Source of the DNA: Candidatus Hodarchaeota archaeon
GTDB lineage: Archaea; Asgardarchaeota; Heimdallarchaeia; Hodarchaeales; Hodarchaeaceae
DNA length: 10,701 nucleotides
Direction of reading: 5' to 3'
Assembly (NCBI GenBank): GCA_016840285.1
Contig: JAEOSR010000147.1
Coordinates: 1-10,701 of the forward strand
In this document: in pieces, positions 7,080-10,701 of the stretch
Layout of the letters: each line of letters begins with the position of its first letter
Numbering within the stretch: the stretch's first letter is position 1
Notes under the pieces: model-generated
Databases searched by the model: none
Told to the model about the DNA's origin: nothing
What the model saw: the letters and a program-made list of their open reading frames with translations, nothing else
Program-made: the position numbers and the translations under genes

Positions 7080-7477
7080 TAATGATGATGGTGGTCATGT
7101 TCTCCATGCTCCTCACCACGATATTTATGTTGTTGACAGGCATCTTTATCTGTAGCCATTCGCAATTTATTGTTTTTGAATAGGTCTATAGCCTCTTTTA
7201 CTGTTCCTTGAGCGTCAACATAAACTTCAATTCCAAATTGTTCAAACAATTGTATTGCTCGTCTACCTACTCCTCCACAAAGCATTACATCGATATTGTG
7301 CTCACGGAGAAGTTCCGCAGGTAATTTTGCTCCTCCCATATGAGAGGAAGTGTTTGGGATGATTTCAACATTTTCGGTCTTATCATCATAGACTGTGTAA
7401 TTCTGTACACGTCCAAAGTGATATCCAATCCGATCTTCAAGTCCACCTTTTGTTTCTGAAGGAATACATAATCGCAT
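7079..7477 (-). CDS. NifX-like (dinitrogenase FeMo-cofactor family) protein with His-rich tail
   Basis: A 132-residue cytosolic protein. Residues 1-110 are a single NifX/NifB-C-like domain: an M-R-L-C-I-P-S strand, an I-G-Y-H-F-G-R segment (17-23) where family members carry the F-G-R motif, a C-G-G-V-G-R turn at 67-72, and a terminal T-V-K-E-A-I helix. In nitrogenase systems this domain binds Fe-S or FeMo-cofactor precursors; small stand-alone members in non-fixers have unclear roles. The tail (114-132) has Cys114, His117, His124, His127 and four terminal His, a likely metal-binding stretch (inference). ATG at 7477 is supported by GAGGT 9 bases upstream. It ends with TAG, and the next ATPase continues in the same frame. 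It lies 44 bp after the other NifX-like gene. Confidence 0.85.
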   Translation of the reverse strand: MRLCIPSETKGGLEDRIGYHFGRVQNYTVYDDKTENVEIIPNTSSHMGGAKLPAELLREHNIDVMLCGGVGRRAIQLFEQFGIEVYVDAQGTVKEAIDLFKNNKLRMATDKDACQQHKYRGEEHGEHDHHHH

Positions 7478-7521
7478 TTTTAACTTACCTCATTTTGTTT
7501 CATTAGTGCTACATATTAAAA

Positions 7522-7944
7522 TTAAGGTCTTCGGCCTTGACCTTGACCCCGGCCCATTCCTCGGCCCATACCTCGGCCCATACCCCGGCCCATTCCTGAT
7601 CCTGCAGCTATTGTCATCTCATTCAGTTTTCCCTTATTAAAATCCTCGATGTTTTGTTGAAGAGTCCCTGTAATTCCTGAATAGACTTTCACGCCAGCAT
7701 TCTGTAAAACGCGAAAAGCATTAGGACCCATTTGAGGTGCTATAACCACTTCTACCTGCTGATTCACTAATGATTGTGCAGCTTGGATTCCTGCGCCTCC
7801 TGCTGCATTTTGTGCAGAATTTGGATAGGTTACCAATATCTCTTGGGTTTCCGATTCTACAACAACAAAATGGGAACACCGGCCAAAGATATAAGCAAAA
7901 GGATTAGATAAATCATTCCCAGTTGATGGTAATCCAATTTTCAT
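7522..7944 (-). CDS. NifX-like (dinitrogenase FeMo-cofactor family) protein with Gly-Met-Gly-Arg repeat tail
   Basis: The first gene of the metal-handling operon encodes 140 residues. Residues 1-112 are a NifX-like domain: M-K-I-G-L-P-S, F-G-R-C-S-H-F at 20-26 with Cys23 as a possible ligand, G-G-A-G-I-Q-A-A at 49-56, and a terminal G-T-L-Q-Q-N-I-E helix. From about 117 the tail is low complexity: four G-M-G-R units then G-Q-G-Q-G-R-R-P, flexible and rich in Met and Arg. Such tails are known on archaeal members of this family; a role in metal or partner binding is a guess. I chose ATG at 7944 because GAGGT sits 7 bases before it; an ATG at 7992 would add 16 residues not typical of the family and would run into the upstream direct repeat. 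Confidence 0.85.
   Translation of the reverse strand: MKIGLPSTGNDLSNPFAYIFGRCSHFVVVESETQEILVTYPNSAQNAAGGAGIQAAQSLVNQQVEVVIAPQMGPNAFRVLQNAGVKVYSGITGTLQQNIEDFNKGKLNEMTIAAGSGMGRGMGRGMGRGMGRGQGQGRRP
7550..7597. repeat. Four tandem 12-bp units encoding G-M-G-R
   Basis: Four near-identical 12-bp units (cggcccattcct, with one- or two-base differences) lie head to tail inside the 3' end of the NifX-like gene. They stay in frame and encode the Gly-Met-Gly-Arg tail. Copy number could vary between strains by slippage. The flanking 7532-7549 shows a related six-base periodicity coding for Gly-Gln. Confidence 0.9.
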
Positions 7945-7987
7945 TTTATCTACCTCTATTGACTGTATTGAATTTATTTGAGAATAA

Positions 7988-8027
7988 TGCATAATTATTC
8001 ATAAACATTTTGCATAATTATTCATAA
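7988..8027 (-). promoter_or_regulatory. Two identical 17-bp direct repeats, probable operator/promoter of the metal-handling operon
   Basis: The sequence tgcataattattcataa occurs at 7988-8004 and again at 8011-8027, identical over 17 bases with a 6-bp spacer, so the copies are 23 bp apart, close to two helical turns. Each copy contains the imperfect dyad TGcATAATTATtCA (one mismatched pair), typical of a dimeric regulator site. The proximal copy is 44 bp upstream of the chosen start and could overlap the TATA box, which would suit repression. The regulator is unknown; metal-responsive control is inference from the genes downstream. Confidence 0.6.
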
Positions 8028-8169
8028 CTAAAAGATGAGATTTTCTTAATATTGTGTAACAATAATGAACTTACTGGAGGAATTTACTGAAGTTCAGTAT
8101 CATATTAGAATGCTTTTTAAAATCAGCACAGTTCAATTGAGTGTATGAGTTATACTTCTATCAAACTAG

Positions 8170-8185
8170 TTTCAAGCGCTTGAAA
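8170..8185. repeat. Perfect 16-bp palindrome
   Basis: TTTCAAGCGCTTGAAA is fully self-complementary. It lies about 50 bp after the surface-protein stop and about 225 bp before the NifX operon start. It could be a protein-binding dyad or part of a transcript-end structure; without a T-run directly after it on the minus strand it does not look like a classical hairpin terminator. Confidence 0.6.
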
Positions 8186-8209
8186 AATATCTCTCAAAAA
8201 GGGGTACGT

Positions 8210-8222
8210 AAAAGAAAAAAAA
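8210..8222 (-). terminator. T-rich terminator after the surface-protein gene
   Basis: On the minus strand T8-C-T4 begins about 14 bases after the TAG stop (8237-8239). This is a typical archaeal T-tract transcript end, with no hairpin required. Confidence 0.55.
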
Positions 8223-8236
8223 GGGAGAGAAAGGAG

Positions 8237-10701
8237 CTACTTCCTTCTTCGGAGATAAATCAAGATGGAGCTTAAGGCTATAAGAGCGAAGATAAGCTCA
8301 AATCCAGGGATACCACCGATGTCAGGGGCTTCTGGGCTAGTTTCAGTAGTTTCTGCTGCATTTTTGATCTCAAACAAAGATGATCTTAATTCAGTAGTAT
8401 CGATTCCATCACTGACTATCACAATGATTCGATAACCTGAACCGTCAGGATAGGCAGTGGTGTCAAATGAGTACTTAAACTTATCTGAATTGGATTCCAA
8501 TGTAACTTCTGACCCATCGGGTCTAACTAGGATCACATCGAATGAGAGATCATCACCATCTGGATCAGTAGCACTCCAAGAAAGGGTTTCACTGCCGCTA
8601 AGAACACTATCTAGTGCATCTAGGTCTCCTTGTGGCGCTCTATTTCCGACCTGTACTTTGAATCTAATGAGTAAGGGAGTTATATCTTCTCCTATCAGTC
8701 CGATCACAATTGTACGAGCTCTAGCAGATAACCCCGATGTGTCATAAGTGAATGTGAATGACTTTTCACCATTTTCAGCCCAATTTGTGAAACCTTCTGA
8801 ATCGTCAGAAAAATCTTCTGCTACTGTGAAAACTGTGCCCGTTGAGATAGTTCCAACACCAATGTTGGTCAATGTGACAGTTACACCAATATCTTCATTC
8901 AATTCGACATATGTTGGAGCACTGATCGCATCAAAATTGACGGTATGAGTAAACGGTTTGTATCCATCAGGTAAGAGGTGAATATCCAACCCAGATATCG
9001 TAGTTAAAACCATTCTATACCGAAGAACCTGTGGGTAATCACTTGGATCGTCGTAATCGATAACATAGGTTCTATACCGCAAAATATGACCTGATTCCGT
9101 AAGAGCACGAGCACGTAAGACCATATCTTGAGGGGAGGAAATTCCATCTGTTGCAGCGGCAGGAAATACCTCAATTTGATATTCTCCTTTAGTTGGTGAG
9201 AGAATTGAAACTTGTTGAACATCGGGTAAGAGACCTGAATAACTAGTGCCAGTTGAAGATTCTTGGATCCCTGTAGTATAGTTGTAACCTACTCCCATAG
9301 ATGAATTCCAAAGATAAATTGCAGAACCATCAGCTGATTCAAGGGTGACTTCAAGAGTGTGCATGGGTATGTGACCATAATAGACCTGTTGGGAGAGAAT
9401 TGCTTGCACAGTGGCAAACACAGGAGGTTCTCCTCCTCTAGTGTTATCCCAATAAGCACTGGTTGGATTTGCGTAAATCATGTGAGTATTAAGAAATCCT
9501 GTTATTTTCTCATACCACCACTGGTCACTCTCACGTCCAGCCATCAAAAAAGCTTTGCTAGCCGAGAGGTACCAGTAGTACTCGAATGAACGTCCTGACT
9601 GGGGATTTCCTCCAACAATCTGACCTGAATTATTAATCCAATCGAGTGCTGATACAATATCGGGATTATCAGGTTCGGATCCACTAAGGTATAATCCCCA
9701 TATCCCTGCAGCTGTCATCGACCCGTAACTACCACCACCCCAATCTCGCCAATCTTCAGTTGAGGGAGTGTAAGTGAAACCACCATCATATATCCACTGT
9801 GTCTCATCAGTGTAACCACCGCGACATCGTCTAACAAAGGTATCGACTTTGCTCCATAGGTTGGGATCGTACGTATTTAATCCATGAGGATTGAAATTTT
9901 CATATGTGGATAAGGCAAGGATAACCCACTGACTCACTGAAAGATCAGAGGATTGATGATCGTCACCGTATCGCCAACCACCGTACCATGGTTCACTTGG
10001 GTCTACACCCCATGTCTCATCGTTCTGAGTTACAACTAACCATGCAATAGCATCTTCTATAAGCGAGTTTAATTCGGAATCATATGTGGGTCGAGTCGCA
10101 TTATATGCAATCAAAGTAGTTGTAGCCATTGCGGTCTCATATGTGCTATGATAAATTGACCTTCCGTCATCTTGATCATACTCAAATGTATTGATGAGAT
10201 AATTAATAGCCTCTACTGTAGCAGATTCATGTGCTAAACCTGCTTGGATGAAACAAAGAGCACCAAGAGCAGCCATACCAGGCCGACCATATTCACTATC
10301 AGATTCATAATCCCATGAACCATCAAGGTTCTGATGAGTCCGTAGCCATGTTAACCCTTTATTAATGGTGCTTTCTGGCGAGGGTATCGTTCCAGCGTCA
10401 ATTGAGATAGTTATTGTTGTTTCTGATGATTTGAAGGTCATGTCAAATGCCCTTATGGTCATTGTAATATCCCCTACGAGATCGTGCGGAGGGAACCAAA
10501 CGAACGAAAAGTCGTCCTCCATCGGTGGTTCTCCCCAATACCATTCAAAGGGTTTGTAACTGTATAAAACCTTTTGATTTGAAAGAATCTGATATTGCAG
10601 GATAATTGACTCATCCGTTCCAGTCCCTTGGATAGGAATACCGTAATATTGCAGGAAATGATCTCCATCGGAGGGAGTTGTGAAGCTGAGACTTGGAGGG
10701 G
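8237..10701 (-). CDS. Cell-surface protein with alpha-alpha toroid domain and archaeosortase-type C-terminal tail, 5' end outside window
   Basis: The frame is open from the window edge (first full codon at 10699) to TAG at 8237, giving 820 visible residues; ATG at 10522 (visible residue 60) is internal. Residues 1-100 look like an Ig-like beta domain. Residues about 105-440 are helical pairs with aromatic and Gly-Ser-Trp turns (N-L-D-G-S-W, W-Y-G-G-W-R-Y-G), resembling prenyltransferase/squalene-cyclase repeats. No DXDD cyclase motif or Asp-Cys-His zinc site is seen, so enzymatic cyclisation is unlikely; sugar or ligand binding is possible. Beta domains follow, the last (about 690-780) cadherin/fibronectin-like with D-P-D-G-D-D. 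A Thr/Glu/Pro linker leads to I-P-G-F, a hydrophobic helix and R-R-R-K, an exported-protein sorting tail. Several N-x-S/T sequons fit glycosylation. The signal peptide should lie upstream of the window. Confidence 0.85.
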   Translation of the reverse strand, partial: PPSLSFTTPSDGDHFLQYYGIPIQGTGTDESIILQYQILSNQKVLYSYKPFEWYWGEPPMEDDFSFVWFPPHDLVGDITMTIRAFDMTFKSSETTITISIDAGTIPSPESTINKGLTWLRTHQNLDGSWDYESDSEYGRPGMAALGALCFIQAGLAHESATVEAINYLINTFEYDQDDGRSIYHSTYETAMATTTLIAYNATRPTYDSELNSLIEDAIAWLVVTQNDETWGVDPSEPWYGGWRYGDDHQSSDLSVSQWVILALSTYENFNPHGLNTYDPNLWSKVDTFVRRCRGGYTDETQWIYDGGFTYTPSTEDWRDWGGGSYGSMTAAGIWGLYLSGSEPDNPDIVSALDWINNSGQIVGGNPQSGRSFEYYWYLSASKAFLMAGRESDQWWYEKITGFLNTHMIYANPTSAYWDNTRGGEPPVFATVQAILSQQVYYGHIPMHTLEVTLESADGSAIYLWNSSMGVGYNYTTGIQESSTGTSYSGLLPDVQQVSILSPTKGEYQIEVFPAAATDGISSPQDMVLRARALTESGHILRYRTYVIDYDDPSDYPQVLRYRMVLTTISGLDIHLLPDGYKPFTHTVNFDAISAPTYVELNEDIGVTVTLTNIGVGTISTGTVFTVAEDFSDDSEGFTNWAENGEKSFTFTYDTSGLSARARTIVIGLIGEDITPLLIRFKVQVGNRAPQGDLDALDSVLSGSETLSWSATDPDGDDLSFDVILVRPDGSEVTLESNSDKFKYSFDTTAYPDGSGYRIIVIVSDGIDTTELRSSLFEIKNAAETTETSPEAPDIGGIPGFELIFALIALSSILIYLRRRK

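Larger units (their letters stand above)
7945..8236 (-). other. 292-bp intergenic region between the surface-protein gene and the metal-handling operon
   Basis: No credible gene or RNA gene is seen. Read on the minus strand it holds, in order, the T-rich terminator of the surface-protein gene, a perfect 16-bp palindrome (8170-8185), a hyphenated palindrome ACTGAA-G-TTCAGT (8086-8098), and the paired 17-bp direct repeats (7988-8027) just upstream of the first NifX-like gene. The operon promoter must lie here. T-T-T-A-T-G-A-A inside the proximal repeat is a possible TATA element, about 55 bases before the ATG. Confidence 0.6.

Noticed and set aside
7079..7081. TAG as a pyrrolysine codon joining the NifX-like protein and the ATPase
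   Set aside because: TAG also ends the YaeQ-like and surface-protein genes, and a good GGAGG overlaps it, pointing to termination and re-initiation. Kept only as an alternative in the findings.
4060..7944. Operon as part of a nitrogenase (nif) cluster
   Set aside because: No nifH, nifD, nifK, nifE, nifN or radical-SAM NifB core is present; the NifX-like domain is widespread in organisms that do not fix nitrogen.
8237..10522. ATG at 10522 as the surface-protein start
   Set aside because: The frame continues open to the window edge with an Ig-like sequence, and no signal peptide follows this ATG.
8237..10701. Surface protein as an active squalene-hopene or terpene cyclase
   Set aside because: No DXDD-type motif or prenyltransferase zinc ligands are seen, and the sorting tail places it outside the cell.

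Overview
The window is AT-rich and reads as archaeal, most likely from an Asgard archaeon; Heimdallarchaeia is my best guess. The large surface protein ends in an archaeosortase-type tail (Pro-Gly-Phe, one hydrophobic helix, Arg-Arg-Arg-Lys), and genes end in short T-tracts rather than bacterial hairpin terminators. Ferredoxin-inserted MinD-type ATPases sit beside NifX-like proteins, as is common in anaerobic prokaryotes including archaea. As I recall, kynureninase has been reported in Heimdallarchaeia. The lineage call is inference; no rRNA or marker gene is present.

Layout. Bases 2-586 (+) hold the C-terminal part of an IS4-superfamily (ISH3-like) DDE transposase, cut by the window edge. 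Everything else is on the minus strand and is described here in transcription order. A surface protein (10701 to 8237, 5' end outside the window) has an Ig-like segment, an alpha-alpha toroid (prenyltransferase/squalene-cyclase repeat fold), more beta domains and the C-terminal sorting tail. A T-rich terminator follows. A 292-bp intergenic region then carries a perfect 16-bp palindrome and a pair of identical 17-bp direct repeats just upstream of the next operon.

That operon (7944 to 4060) encodes two small NifX-like proteins (one with a Gly-Met-Gly-Arg tail, one with a His-rich tail), two MinD/Mrp-type ATPases each with two inserted [4Fe-4S] motifs, and a cation diffusion facilitator fused to a third NifX-like domain. 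Short gaps and 4-bp stop/start overlaps suggest one transcript ending in a T8 tract. The natural reading is a metal or Fe-S cluster handling system coupled to metal transport; this is inference. The first ATPase has an oddity: its P-loop lies upstream of the first canonical start codon, so translation must begin at a non-canonical codon (ACG at 7066 is best placed) or by reading through the preceding in-frame TAG.

The last group (3994 to 635) is kynureninase (kynU), a YaeQ-like PD-(D/E)XK protein, a two-domain GNAT acetyltransferase and a DinB-like four-helix-bundle protein, with gaps of 24-43 bp. They are probably co-transcribed, but no common pathway is evident beyond tryptophan/kynurenine catabolism by KynU.

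For three genes I chose a start inside the longest possible frame because a good Shine-Dalgarno sequence sits just upstream of it: 1129, 2057 and 7944.
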